IMG/VR virus record: IMGVR_UViG_3300035698_028461
Span: 1-34,237 of that record
DNA from: a virus
Length of the DNA: 34,237 nucleotides
Strand: one strand, 5' to 3'
Under the pieces are notes generated by a model that was not told where the DNA came from, made no database searches, and worked only from the letters and a program-made list of their open reading frames with translations. Each line of letters begins with the position of its first letter. Position 1 is the first letter of the stretch. Of the stretch, positions 15,317 through 22,498 are shown in pieces. A program made the translations under genes and the position numbers.

Positions 15317-16081
15317 TTATCTTTCGTATACCTTATTTGTGGCATCAGGTAAATTATCAATTTCAATAAGCCCTTCGCCAACTTTTTCAACTCCAAGAGT
15401 TGTTATTAATGAAATTCTCGATTTCCATCGAGGTCCAGATCCATGCCCAGACGCATAAGAAAATAAAACAGTATCGGCAGTTTCTTTCCACATCGGAACC
15501 ATTTCCTTACCCGCTTCTGCCATTCCTGCATATACTGAATTAAATATATCAAACGCAGTATACCTAATGCAAGCAAAATTTATGCCATCCGGAATGGCCA
15601 CGGATGTATTTGTATAAAATGGAATGTCGTCAAGAGTTCCATATGTTTTTTCCAAATATGCATTTATTCGCTTAGTTGAATCAACAACGAATTGATAGCC
15701 ATCATCGTTACTCATATCAGAAGCGGAAGTAAAATAAACCTTATCTCCTTCAGTCGATCCTCCTGTCCATGCACTGACAGGTATCTTAAATCTATTCGCT
15801 AAATTAAAAGCAGCATCTCTAGTTCCTGAACCAAGAGCGCCAACTACATCTCCAACACAAGAAAACGAAGTAGAATCAGTATATTCAAACGTATAAGTTT
15901 CGTGTTCAACAAACGCATCGCTGAAAGAGATTTCTCCACCATCCAATAGCACAGTTCCAGTATTCCCAGAATCAGCTTTCAATTCCCTATAAGCGCCAGA
16001 AAATCTAATCTTAGATTCACGATTAGCAACTGACCTTAAAAGCCTTTTCACTTCATCTAGAGAACAATAGATTCGTGACAT
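15317..16081 (-). CDS. Head-tail connector (gp6-like) with inserted beta-domain, 254 aa
   Basis: Begins with the connector-like phrase IYCSLDEVKRLLRS. From about residue 25 to 135 a Gly/Ser/Thr-rich beta-domain is inserted (GTVLLDGGEISFSDAF, YTFEYTDSTSFSCVGD, DKVYFTSASDMS). The C-terminal helical part (FACIRYTAFDIFNSVYAG..., VEKVGEGLIEID) looks like the rest of a connector. gp6-type rings bind below the portal. Order after the capsid gene and before joining and tube genes agrees. The insert makes it about twice the usual length (100-120 aa). Confidence 0.6.
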   Translation of the reverse strand: MSRIYCSLDEVKRLLRSVANRESKIRFSGAYRELKADSGNTGTVLLDGGEISFSDAFVEHETYTFEYTDSTSFSCVGDVVGALGSGTRDAAFNLANRFKIPVSAWTGGSTEGDKVYFTSASDMSNDDGYQFVVDSTKRINAYLEKTYGTLDDIPFYTNTSVAIPDGINFACIRYTAFDIFNSVYAGMAEAGKEMVPMWKETADTVLFSYASGHGSGPRWKSRISLITTLGVEKVGEGLIEIDNLPDATNKVYER

Positions 16082-16091
16082 TGATTATCCC

Positions 16092-16331
16092 TTATTTTTC
16101 TTTTTTGGAAATCTTTTTCTTAATTACTTTCTTTTTCTTTTTCTGTCTTTCTTCCGGAAAGAGAGATCGAACATTTCCGGATGCCACTTCTATTTTACCT
16201 ATCTCGGGAGGAAGGCGAATCACCGATCCAACCTTTGGGTCAAATGATTTGCCTTCATTTATTCCCGGGACTCGGTAGCGAAGATTTCGAGTTTTAACAA
16301 CGTACTTCTTGAATATAATTTTTTCATTCAT
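16092..16331 (-). CDS. Small lysine-tailed phage protein, 79 aa
   Basis: ATG start 9 bases after AAGGAG. The first 60 residues form a compact, possibly beta domain (VKTRNLRYRVPGI, VGSVIRLPPEIGKIEVASG), and the last 20 residues are mostly Lys. It lies between capsid-region and connector genes, where small head-closure or DNA-contacting proteins occur. The basic tail could contact packaged DNA; that is inference. No family is recognised. Confidence 0.65.
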   Translation of the reverse strand: MNEKIIFKKYVVKTRNLRYRVPGINEGKSFDPKVGSVIRLPPEIGKIEVASGNVRSLFPEERQKKKKKVIKKKISKKEK

Positions 16332-16375
16332 TATTTTTTTCTCCTTGATTTATCCTATCAGAGAAATAAGGCTTT

Positions 16376-16552
16376 TTAATTGTGCAGAGCGTCACGGATC
16401 ATAAGATAACTCGTGCCATCTGCACAAAATTTAAACCCCTGAGTCGTATTAAAATACATGCGACCAGCTTTAGCTACAGGATTTGTCGCTCGAGGTTTAA
16501 GGGAGATCACATCCATCTTAGAATCTCCCCACAAATATCTCGCTGTTGCCAT
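16376..16552 (-). CDS. Small fibre-like protein, 58 aa
   Basis: A short gene with an excellent ribosome site (AAAGGAG, 7 bases before ATG), 58 codons and a TAA stop. The protein reads MATARYLWGDSKMD, then LKPRATNPVAKAGRMYFNTT and GFKFCADGTSYLM. The phrase GRMYFNTTQGFKFCADGTSY matches the short beta-hairpin (G-x-hydrophobic-Y-x-Thr-Thr...DG..) common at trimerising ends of phage fibres and head decorations. Located directly after the major capsid gene, so a capsid-surface fibre or vertex accessory is plausible. Confidence 0.72.
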   Translation of the reverse strand: MATARYLWGDSKMDVISLKPRATNPVAKAGRMYFNTTQGFKFCADGTSYLMIRDALHN

Positions 16553-16580
16553 AACACTTCTCCTTTCTATGCAAATTTAA

Positions 16581-16597
16581 TCAGAGGTAAACTCTGA
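16581..16597 (-). other. Short hairpin after the capsid gene
   Basis: Inverted repeat TCAGAG/CTCTGA with a 5-base loop, 34 bases after the capsid stop. On the minus strand it is followed by TTAAATTTG, so it could be a weak terminator or an mRNA-stabilising stem. The stem is short, so confidence is low. Confidence 0.3.
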
Positions 16598-16630
16598 ACC
16601 CAAAATGAGGCATTACCGAAAGATTAAAGT

Positions 16631-17572
16631 TTAATCATCCGCCGATTCGCCAGTAGAAACTCGCTTATACATATAGCCAGCGGAACTGTTGGTAATTTTT
16701 GGAGAATAAACCTTATTTACTTTAATAAATTCTCCTTCGCGATCATCATCTCTCCAGCGCACCACCTTAAATCTTCGGGAAACAAATGTGCGCCCCAAAG
16801 TAAGCTGATCGCTGGGATTGATATACGCAATAGGTACACGGTACTTCATGATGTACTCATACGTTGCCGTCTGGCCCTCATCGGCATAGTTCCACAGGCC
16901 ATCTGAAATGATAACTTTCATTTTACGCAGAGTAGAAGGCAGAGCATCGCCAGTAATCAACGTATTTGGCTGGTATTTCAGCAACTCACGAATGACTGGA
17001 TCCTGTGTAATGGCTTCAGAGACTTCTGTGGTAAAAGAAATCTGGTTAGGTCGTTTACCAATAGCTTTGGAAATCAGCACAATGGCAGCCGACAAATCTC
17101 CCAAAATATCAGGATCTGTACCGGAAATCCAGGCGGTTGTTGAAGTGAGATTAGAATACAAACTACCTGACTCAAGTCCGGATGTTCCGAGAATGAGCGC
17201 CCAAATGTCAATTTCTTCGGAAAGCAAAACTTTTTCCGTAAGGAAATTGGTTACATCAATCTTGGGGCGAACAGGAGCATCTGCATTCTGCATTGCCCGA
17301 TCGGTAACGATATCCTTAATAGCTCTTTCATACGTTGAGTATGTCCCCTCATCGTAAGTCAGCGTGGCTTCTTCTGTGATTGCCCCATCAGCTTTCTTGG
17401 GCGCACCCTTGAAGAACCCATCCTTATTAAAAATTCGATACTTATCAGACTCTTTCTTCACAGGATATTCAGGCAGAAACATGTCGCCTGTGAATTCGTT
17501 ATTGGTATAACGAACTGCTAATCCGGTGAGGAACTTATCGTCGCGAACATTACCCTTTTGAACATTATACAT
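16631..17572 (-). CDS. Major capsid protein, 313 aa (HK97 fold)
   Basis: Ribosome site GGAGGTGATAG precedes the ATG. The sequence follows the pattern of Mu-type and gpE-like HK97-fold capsid proteins: an N-terminal arm (DDKFLTGLAVRYTNNEFTGD), a strand with FLPEYPVKKESDKYRIF, a spine helix around 108-125 (NFLTEKVLLSEEIDIW), a P-domain segment PNQISFTTEVSEAITQDPVI near 185-204, and a closing RTFVSRRFKVVRWRDDDREG near 263-282. The gene follows the protease/scaffold and decoration genes, the classic order. About 410 copies would build the shell if T=7; the T number is not known. Confidence 0.9.
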   Translation of the reverse strand: MYNVQKGNVRDDKFLTGLAVRYTNNEFTGDMFLPEYPVKKESDKYRIFNKDGFFKGAPKKADGAITEEATLTYDEGTYSTYERAIKDIVTDRAMQNADAPVRPKIDVTNFLTEKVLLSEEIDIWALILGTSGLESGSLYSNLTSTTAWISGTDPDILGDLSAAIVLISKAIGKRPNQISFTTEVSEAITQDPVIRELLKYQPNTLITGDALPSTLRKMKVIISDGLWNYADEGQTATYEYIMKYRVPIAYINPSDQLTLGRTFVSRRFKVVRWRDDDREGEFIKVNKVYSPKITNSSAGYMYKRVSTGESADD

Positions 17573-17629
17573 GGTTCTATCACCTCCAAATCAAAAGTGT
17601 TAAGACGAGTTACCCATTGGCTTTTTATT

Positions 17630-18109
17630 TTACCCAATAAACGAAAATCCGCCCCCTCTCATCAAGACCGGAATAATATCGCCATCATCTCCATCATTCA
17701 AGGCAATTCCCAATGCACCCTGGAGAGTTCCACCTCCAGTCGGAGTATAAGGTTTGAGAAGACCAGCTTCTCCATCATCAGCCCCAACATACTCACCTCT
17801 GGTAATGGATTCAGCACACTCACATTTAATGACGGGACCACAAGATACAGGAACCGCTTCTCCATCTTTCGCATCGGATAAAGCAACCCCCAATACAACG
17901 ACGGTCATATCTCCGGCAGCATAAACTTTTGCTTCCCGGAAATTAGTTCCAATGGCAACGATATCTCCTTCGAGAAGAGAAAGCGAAGACTCCATTGCTC
18001 CTTTATCTGCCCCCCCTCGATCATCATCTCCTTCTGCCAAAAAATTCTGGATGAAATCATTGGGACTCCAGCCATAAGTAAACCCTGTTGTTTCAGTCGG
18101 CAGTGCCAT
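17630..18109 (-). CDS. Capsid decoration/stabilisation protein (DUF2190-like), 159 aa
   Basis: Starts after TAAAGGAGGTGTTTTAAAC. It is Gly- and Asp-rich and beta-strand-rich: EGDIVAIGTNFREAKVYAAG, VVVLGVALSDAKDGEAVPVS, CAESITRGEYVGAD, and a closing GALGIALNDGDDGDIIPVL. The arrangement of a 'G.AL....DG..V.V' unit occurring twice is typical of DUF2190 or capsid cement proteins. These trimerise on the outer capsid surface. Position between the protease/scaffold and capsid genes is standard. Confidence 0.8.
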   Translation of the reverse strand: MALPTETTGFTYGWSPNDFIQNFLAEGDDDRGGADKGAMESSLSLLEGDIVAIGTNFREAKVYAAGDMTVVVLGVALSDAKDGEAVPVSCGPVIKCECAESITRGEYVGADDGEAGLLKPYTPTGGGTLQGALGIALNDGDDGDIIPVLMRGGGFSFIG

Positions 18110-18134
18110 GTTTAAAACACCTCCTTTATAAAGT

Positions 18135-18146
18135 TTAAAATTTCAT
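18135..18146 (-). other. Three-codon minicistron with ribosome site
   Basis: Between the scaffold and decoration genes, AAGGAGAG is followed at good spacing by ATG AAA TTT TAA. Such a minimal frame could hold ribosomes and tune expression of the decoration gene 26 bases later, or be a relic of a lost start. It is a sequence observation only. Confidence 0.3.
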
Positions 18147-18174
18147 TTTATTCTCTCCTTATATAAAGAAGAGA

Positions 18175-18918
18175 TTATTCGCCGAGCTTACCTTCCGTAG
18201 AAAATACAACCAATGCTTCTTCGAATGTAATTTTATGTTCGTCAGCATAAGCTTCAACATCTTCAATGGAAGCTTCCTGCAAAGTGCCGGTAGGAGTGCG
18301 AACTGATTCTGAAGTTTCGCCATCATCAAACCGATGCTCTTTAGGAATGGATGTAAGAATATCCTCAACAACATCCAGAAAAGATTTGGTTACATCTTTA
18401 GCCGCATCGCCTTCTCCTTCAGACAAGGTAATGTTGAAGCTCTTTACGGGTTCAGTCAAGGCGATTTTTTCAATGACTTTCAAAGTTGCCGGAAAAGCTC
18501 CGAGATCTTTGAAATCCGCCAGCTTTTTTTCAGTAAAAATCTTCAGCTTACCATCCTGGAGTTCTTTATTTGACCCCATTAAGCTTTTTACTGAATCGGT
18601 CAACGATGTCACATTTTCAGACAACTGAGTGACTGTCGCATTTGATGCTTCCAATGCATTCTGGGCATCCTGCAACGCTTTATTGGTAGCTTCAAATTCT
18701 TCCAGAGAAACTGTCGTCGCCGAAGTTTTCTTTTCTTTTTTCTCAGGCGATTCCTCAGAGAGTTTTACAATTGCACCCTTTACTTCTTCCAAGCTGGTAG
18801 TTAGAGTCTCTAACTCTTCCTTACTTTCTTTTTTGTCGGAAGCAGCTTCCTCTAATGCAGTAATTTTTACATTAATATCCGCCTGTTCTGTTTTCAATTC
18901 TTCAAGAGTTCTTTTCAT
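18175..18918 (-). CDS. Nested scaffolding protein, 247 aa (internal in-frame start)
   Basis: Inside the protease gene, AAGGAGGTG (18928-18936), nearly a full anti-Shine-Dalgarno match, lies 9 bases before an in-frame ATG at codon 207, exactly where the protease domain ends and the coiled coil begins. Translation from here gives a separate scaffold, as in lambda C/Nu3 and the Mu I/Z pair. The product starts MKRTLEELKTEQAD and ends with a conserved-looking globular tail (EDVEAYADEHKITFEEALVVF), which may bind the capsid protein. A site this strong in the middle of a gene is unlikely to be chance. Confidence 0.85.
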   Translation of the reverse strand: MKRTLEELKTEQADINVKITALEEAASDKKESKEELETLTTSLEEVKGAIVKLSEESPEKKEKKTSATTVSLEEFEATNKALQDAQNALEASNATVTQLSENVTSLTDSVKSLMGSNKELQDGKLKIFTEKKLADFKDLGAFPATLKVIEKIALTEPVKSFNITLSEGEGDAAKDVTKSFLDVVEDILTSIPKEHRFDDGETSESVRTPTGTLQEASIEDVEAYADEHKITFEEALVVFSTEGKLGE

Positions 18919-19536
18919 TGACTTATTCACCTCCTTGTTAGATTCTGAATTATCGTTAGTAATCTCTATGAGTTCTAGTATGTCTCCGTCCTCGCTGAGC
19001 GAAACCGGAAGCATTCCTTTAATAAATGGCCTATTGGTAAGTCCACCTCCTAACACCGTAGGGCCATGAGAAAGCTTAGTCTCTTTATCTATAGTTTTTT
19101 CATCGTCATCTACATCTGATTCGAATTGATATTCGGTATAATCATCTGTATATTCAATCGAAAAATATTTGAATTCCTTATCTTCAATGGATTTCTTTCC
19201 CTTGGCAGTTAATGTAACATCAGCCATAAGCTGGTCTTTTTCTCTGAATAGCCGATTGACCCAAGCAGCAGCACCATAATCAGGCTGATGCTTAAAATCA
19301 AAGGCAATTTCAGGATTAGGCAGATCAGCTTCAAAGTTTCTTATCATATTATCAAAAAACTTTTCATCAAAACTCATTATGCCCCACCACGGATGGCGAA
19401 ATTTACCTTCTTTAAGGCATTGAATTTGGATTGGTTTATCTTCGACAAAAGTCTTAGAATCAAAAAAGGAACTCGGGATGGAAGAAACAAACTTACGAAA
19501 AGGCTCCTCGTGCTTTCTGTTTCCTGTTTTTTTCAT
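18175..19536 (-). CDS. Mu I-like capsid maturation protease with C-terminal scaffold, 453 aa
   Basis: Residues 1-205 match the Mu I protease family: IAFDFKHQPDYGAAAWV (78-93), LMADVTLTAKGKKSIEDKEFKYFSIEY (103-129), and GGGLTNRPFIKGM (163-175). His83 and Ser126 are candidate active-site residues by position; this is inference. Residues 207-453 are a highly charged coiled coil (EELKTEQADINVKITALEE...), typical of a scaffold. The protease cleaves the scaffold and often capsid arms during maturation. Its ATG overlaps the stop of a truncated upstream gene (ATGA). A nested internal start is described separately. Confidence 0.9.
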   Translation of the reverse strand: MKKTGNRKHEEPFRKFVSSIPSSFFDSKTFVEDKPIQIQCLKEGKFRHPWWGIMSFDEKFFDNMIRNFEADLPNPEIAFDFKHQPDYGAAAWVNRLFREKDQLMADVTLTAKGKKSIEDKEFKYFSIEYTDDYTEYQFESDVDDDEKTIDKETKLSHGPTVLGGGLTNRPFIKGMLPVSLSEDGDILELIEITNDNSESNKEVNKSMKRTLEELKTEQADINVKITALEEAASDKKESKEELETLTTSLEEVKGAIVKLSEESPEKKEKKTSATTVSLEEFEATNKALQDAQNALEASNATVTQLSENVTSLTDSVKSLMGSNKELQDGKLKIFTEKKLADFKDLGAFPATLKVIEKIALTEPVKSFNITLSEGEGDAAKDVTKSFLDVVEDILTSIPKEHRFDDGETSESVRTPTGTLQEASIEDVEAYADEHKITFEEALVVFSTEGKLGE

Positions 19537-19673
19537 GCTAACAATCCTATCTTGCTTTGTTTTGAAAGAGTATTATTTTGAAGGTAGGGTTCAAACTCTT
19601 TCGGATTAAATAAATCACGAACATAGCCTAAATCACTTTCTACCTCCTTTCGAAATCTTCTTTCATTAATATT
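19533..19673 (-). pseudogene. Orphan C-terminal end of a lost upstream head gene
   Basis: A 46-codon frame that reads as protein (ESDLGYVRDLFNPKEFEPYL near the middle) and whose TGA stop overlaps the protease ATG as ATGA, the usual sign of a coupled upstream gene. It has no ATG, GTG or TTG start and is closed upstream by an in-frame TAG at 19674-19676. In related head operons the gene before the protease is the portal or a Mu F/gp29-like head gene, so this may be its remnant. The identity is inference. The candidate promoter at 19671-19699 now covers its upstream edge. Confidence 0.6.
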
Positions 19674-19699
19674 CTAGATAAGAAACAAGTAAATGGCAA
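19671..19699 (-). promoter_or_regulatory. Candidate sigma70-like promoter for the capsid operon
   Basis: On the minus strand TTGCCA (19694-19699), a 17-base spacer, and TAGAAT (19671-19676), each one mismatch from consensus with ideal spacing. Transcription would start near 19664, about 130 bases before the protease start. It separates the glycan cassette from the head genes and is the best promoter match I found in the window. Confidence 0.6.
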
Positions 19700-19708
19700 T
19701 TTAACATA

Positions 19709-19751
19709 AGACACCTAAACCACAAAGCTTTTTTTTTATCTCAGACACCTA
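19709..19751 (-). repeat. Paired direct repeat upstream of the capsid promoter
   Basis: AGACACCTA (plus strand) occurs at 19709-19717 and again at 19743-19751, 34 bases apart, just upstream of the candidate promoter. The spacing is about three helical turns, so both could be bound on the same DNA face by an activator. The intergenic stretch around it (19674-19816) is otherwise AT-rich with no convincing ORF. Confidence 0.5.
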
Positions 19752-19816
19752 TTCTAAAAACTAAAAAACTCTTCTTGTGAAAAATTCTTTTAATAAAGTT
19801 TTTTTCAGTCCAATCT

Positions 19817-20740
19817 TTAAGTTTTTTCAAGATGATTTTTCCACCATCCTTTTATAGCATCATACTCTTGTTTGTTCATATACTTTTCATCAATATATTT
19901 CAATTCAGGCGGAACTCTGTTTTCTTTATCCCTCCACCAGATATTATTCTCCGCATGTATATGACGAAAGCCTGCTATCTTACAAAAATCTCCATAACCT
20001 TTTTCATGTAATTGTTCATTTTTAGGATTTTCTAACTGAACCACTTTCAGCCCTAAATCTTTTATAGCTCTTCCCATTCTTCCTTCGCAGTTACCAAATT
20101 CTTGACAAGTGGATTCATAAGCTTTAAGAGGAATAAAGCCATCAGTAAAATGTTTCATCATAGCCTGTATAGCTTCTGTCCTCCCAATAAAACCAGTAGA
20201 ATTAAATACAGGTCTCGCCCCTTCTTCATCCCACCATCCACAAGAAATAAGATCTGCATCCTCTTTCTTTAATCTTTCAAATAATTCGAAAATGCCTTCT
20301 GGAGATTCTACAATACAATCGCCATTAGCAGAATAAATATATTTAAAATCCTTCATAGCAGAAAGTCCAAGCTTAAGAAGCCAGAAATATGGATACAATA
20401 CTCCTCCCCACTTTTGATAAGGACTCATTATGAAACAATTCACTTGGTCAATTACTTCACGAGAAGGCATTATATGATCCCATGTTGTTTCTGGTCTATC
20501 TGGGTCAAAATAGTTATCATAAGCTAAAGTGATCCACAACTTAGTCTTTTTGTGAGACTCAACCGAAGCCCTTAAAAAAGCTCTCCCTCCAGGATGTGCT
20601 GTCAGCAATATTCCCATTTCTTTACGATATGGGAAAGCAATATTGTGATCGCACCAAGAAAATCTTCTTGATAATGTCACATAATCATCCCTATCCCGCT
20701 TATTGGCTAAAGTTGGAATATCTATTCTGCGAAATGACAA
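19817..20740 (-). CDS. Glycosyltransferase-like protein (GT-A), 307 aa, paralogue A
   Basis: TTG start with AGGGAGG at a 7-base distance. Early strand and nucleotide-type loop: GILLTAHPGGRAFLRASVES (43-62), then WITLAYDNYFDP. The phrase YIYSANGDCIVESPEG (134-149) takes the place of the DxD metal motif of GT-A enzymes. The next gene has almost the same phrase, so the two are paralogues from a duplication. It likely transfers a sugar in the neighbouring glycan pathway. Soluble, no membrane segment. Acceptor and donor are unknown. It is the last gene of the cassette before the capsid promoter. Confidence 0.7.
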   Translation of the reverse strand: MSFRRIDIPTLANKRDRDDYVTLSRRFSWCDHNIAFPYRKEMGILLTAHPGGRAFLRASVESHKKTKLWITLAYDNYFDPDRPETTWDHIMPSREVIDQVNCFIMSPYQKWGGVLYPYFWLLKLGLSAMKDFKYIYSANGDCIVESPEGIFELFERLKKEDADLISCGWWDEEGARPVFNSTGFIGRTEAIQAMMKHFTDGFIPLKAYESTCQEFGNCEGRMGRAIKDLGLKVVQLENPKNEQLHEKGYGDFCKIAGFRHIHAENNIWWRDKENRVPPELKYIDEKYMNKQEYDAIKGWWKNHLEKT

Positions 20741-20775
20741 TTTACTACCTCCCTATGATTTATTCATAAAACTTT

Positions 20776-21825
20776 TTATCCCGGAATCATCTTACAAATT
20801 TCCATTATTCCTTCAAACCTATTATCTGCACCAATTTCATAAACAGGTTCTTTCCCATAATATTCTATAGGGTAATACACACGGTCATACCAACTCGTTT
20901 CATTATGATCAAACGCTTGATACAAATATCTTCTATCTTTTGTTTCATAAAACGTATATAAAGAATCACTACATCCCTTACAAACCACTTTCATTTTCTC
21001 CACATCTATGTATTCAAGATTAACAGGCTCTCTTCTTTCAATCAAACAAGTTAAAAACTCAGAACCTAAATTTCTATATCCAACTAATCTCTTCCATGTA
21101 GAATCCTGGTTATATCTGGAATAGTGATCAACGCTTGAACCGTCTAACTCCATTGGCTGTATCGGGGCAACTTTTTCTTTTAATTTATTATGTCTAACTG
21201 CAAGAGTCAATAACTCTTCAGGGCTAAAAGAACCCATAATAGCAGGAGAAATGAACTCCCACATAAAATCCATAACATCATGAAAGATTCTAGCTTTATA
21301 AATAACAGCACAAGTATGAATATTATTTTTCTGGGAAGAAATCGACAGAAGATCATTATCGCCCAATTCATCTTTTAAGGCTTGCAAGCCTTCTGGAGAT
21401 TCCCAAATACAATCTCCATTTACATGAATTATGTATTCAAAGTTTACATGTTGTCTTACGATACCCTGAGCATAATTCATAAGCCACAACCAGCCATCTC
21501 TCTTGTCGCTATCATAAGTTATATGCTTAAATACCCAGGCATGAGGAATGGACCATATTTCCCTATCGGGCATATAATTGCGATATGTGTTTTCATCTTT
21601 CTCCCAAGGCTTTAAATTATTATCAAAAGCGCATAAAACAAAAGCTCCTGATTTGACATATTGCTTTAGAGTAGCTTCTAAGAAATGAAGATGTCCCCAC
21701 CAAGAAGTGACTATAATAGCAGTATCTTTTTGTTTTGGCATATCGTTATGGTCGAAAGATAAATCAAACCAATTAGGTCTAGATGAATATAGATACCCAG
21801 ATGGATTCACTTTACTTAGATCCAT
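20776..21825 (-). CDS. Glycosyltransferase-like protein (GT-A), 349 aa, paralogue B
   Basis: I prefer the ATG at 21825 because GGGAG lies 5 bases upstream; an earlier ATG at 21858 would add 11 residues but has no good ribosome site. Early strand AIIVTSWWGHLHFLEATLKQ (37-56), AFDNN (66-70), then YIIHVNGDCIWESPEG (131-146), closely like the neighbour's YIYSANGDCIVESPEG. The C-terminal part has Tyr-rich segments (YTFYETKDRRYLYQAF). It overlaps the upstream methyltransferase gene by 14 bases. A sugar-transfer role is inferred from fold pattern and company; the donor is unknown. Confidence 0.68.
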   Translation of the reverse strand: MDLSKVNPSGYLYSSRPNWFDLSFDHNDMPKQKDTAIIVTSWWGHLHFLEATLKQYVKSGAFVLCAFDNNLKPWEKDENTYRNYMPDREIWSIPHAWVFKHITYDSDKRDGWLWLMNYAQGIVRQHVNFEYIIHVNGDCIWESPEGLQALKDELGDNDLLSISSQKNNIHTCAVIYKARIFHDVMDFMWEFISPAIMGSFSPEELLTLAVRHNKLKEKVAPIQPMELDGSSVDHYSRYNQDSTWKRLVGYRNLGSEFLTCLIERREPVNLEYIDVEKMKVVCKGCSDSLYTFYETKDRRYLYQAFDHNETSWYDRVYYPIEYYGKEPVYEIGADNRFEGIMEICKMIPG

Positions 21826-22498
21826 GGAGTCTCCCGTTTTGTCTATATATAGATTCATCAGGCATATTTTTTCTAACCATTGTTAAGCCAGCATCCCAAG
21901 AACCATATGGAAAAGTAAACACATCCCAAGGCCAAATTTCTAATTTTTTTCTAAACTTATAACCATCGCCACTTCTATTTTCGGCAGTCTCACATTCGTC
22001 TTTGGGATAAAGATCGTGAAAAAATATAAATCCGCCTGGGACTAACACTTCCATCATATTTACAAAATCTTTTTCGACTTGATCCGTCATGTGATCGCCA
22101 TCTATGAACCCAAGAGCAATCGGAGAAATATTAGTAGTAGAAAAGAACTCATCAGAAGTGCCATTAAACATAAAATTGCTATCGTCAAAAAAATCGCCAA
22201 CGGTACAAAGATTTTCATAATCAGATCTCTGTAAATCAACGTGATAAACTTTTCTGTTATACTTTCTCGCTAACCAAGTAAATAAATGCGAGCTCTCACC
22301 TATGCCTATTTCTATAATATCACCCTGTACCCAATAGAGAACGTAATCAGCGAGAACATTAAGTGCCCCCCATTTATCCCACTGATATTTACTAGAAAAT
22401 GGAATAGGACAATTAGAATCAAATTTTATTTCTTTTTTTAATTCAACAGACCCTGGGTGTTTGGTTTTATTCACAGAGTTTTTTGCATGAATGAACAT
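21812..22498 (-). CDS. Class I SAM-dependent methyltransferase, 228 aa
   Basis: Start ATG has AGGAG 6 bases upstream, within a duplicated 15-bp element. Motif I is EIGIGESSHL (63-72), the acidic end of strand 2 is VYHVDLQ (84-90), and FIDGDH (131-136) is the motif IV/metal-type site typical of Methyltransf_24 O-methyltransferases acting on sugars. It ends with PWDVFTFPYGSWDAGLTMV. It overlaps the preceding gene by 32 bases and the following by 14, a tight operon. Likely O- or N-methylates a sugar made or attached by its neighbours. Confidence 0.82.
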   Translation of the reverse strand: MFIHAKNSVNKTKHPGSVELKKEIKFDSNCPIPFSSKYQWDKWGALNVLADYVLYWVQGDIIEIGIGESSHLFTWLARKYNRKVYHVDLQRSDYENLCTVGDFFDDSNFMFNGTSDEFFSTTNISPIALGFIDGDHMTDQVEKDFVNMMEVLVPGGFIFFHDLYPKDECETAENRSGDGYKFRKKLEIWPWDVFTFPYGSWDAGLTMVRKNMPDESIYRQNGRLHGSK

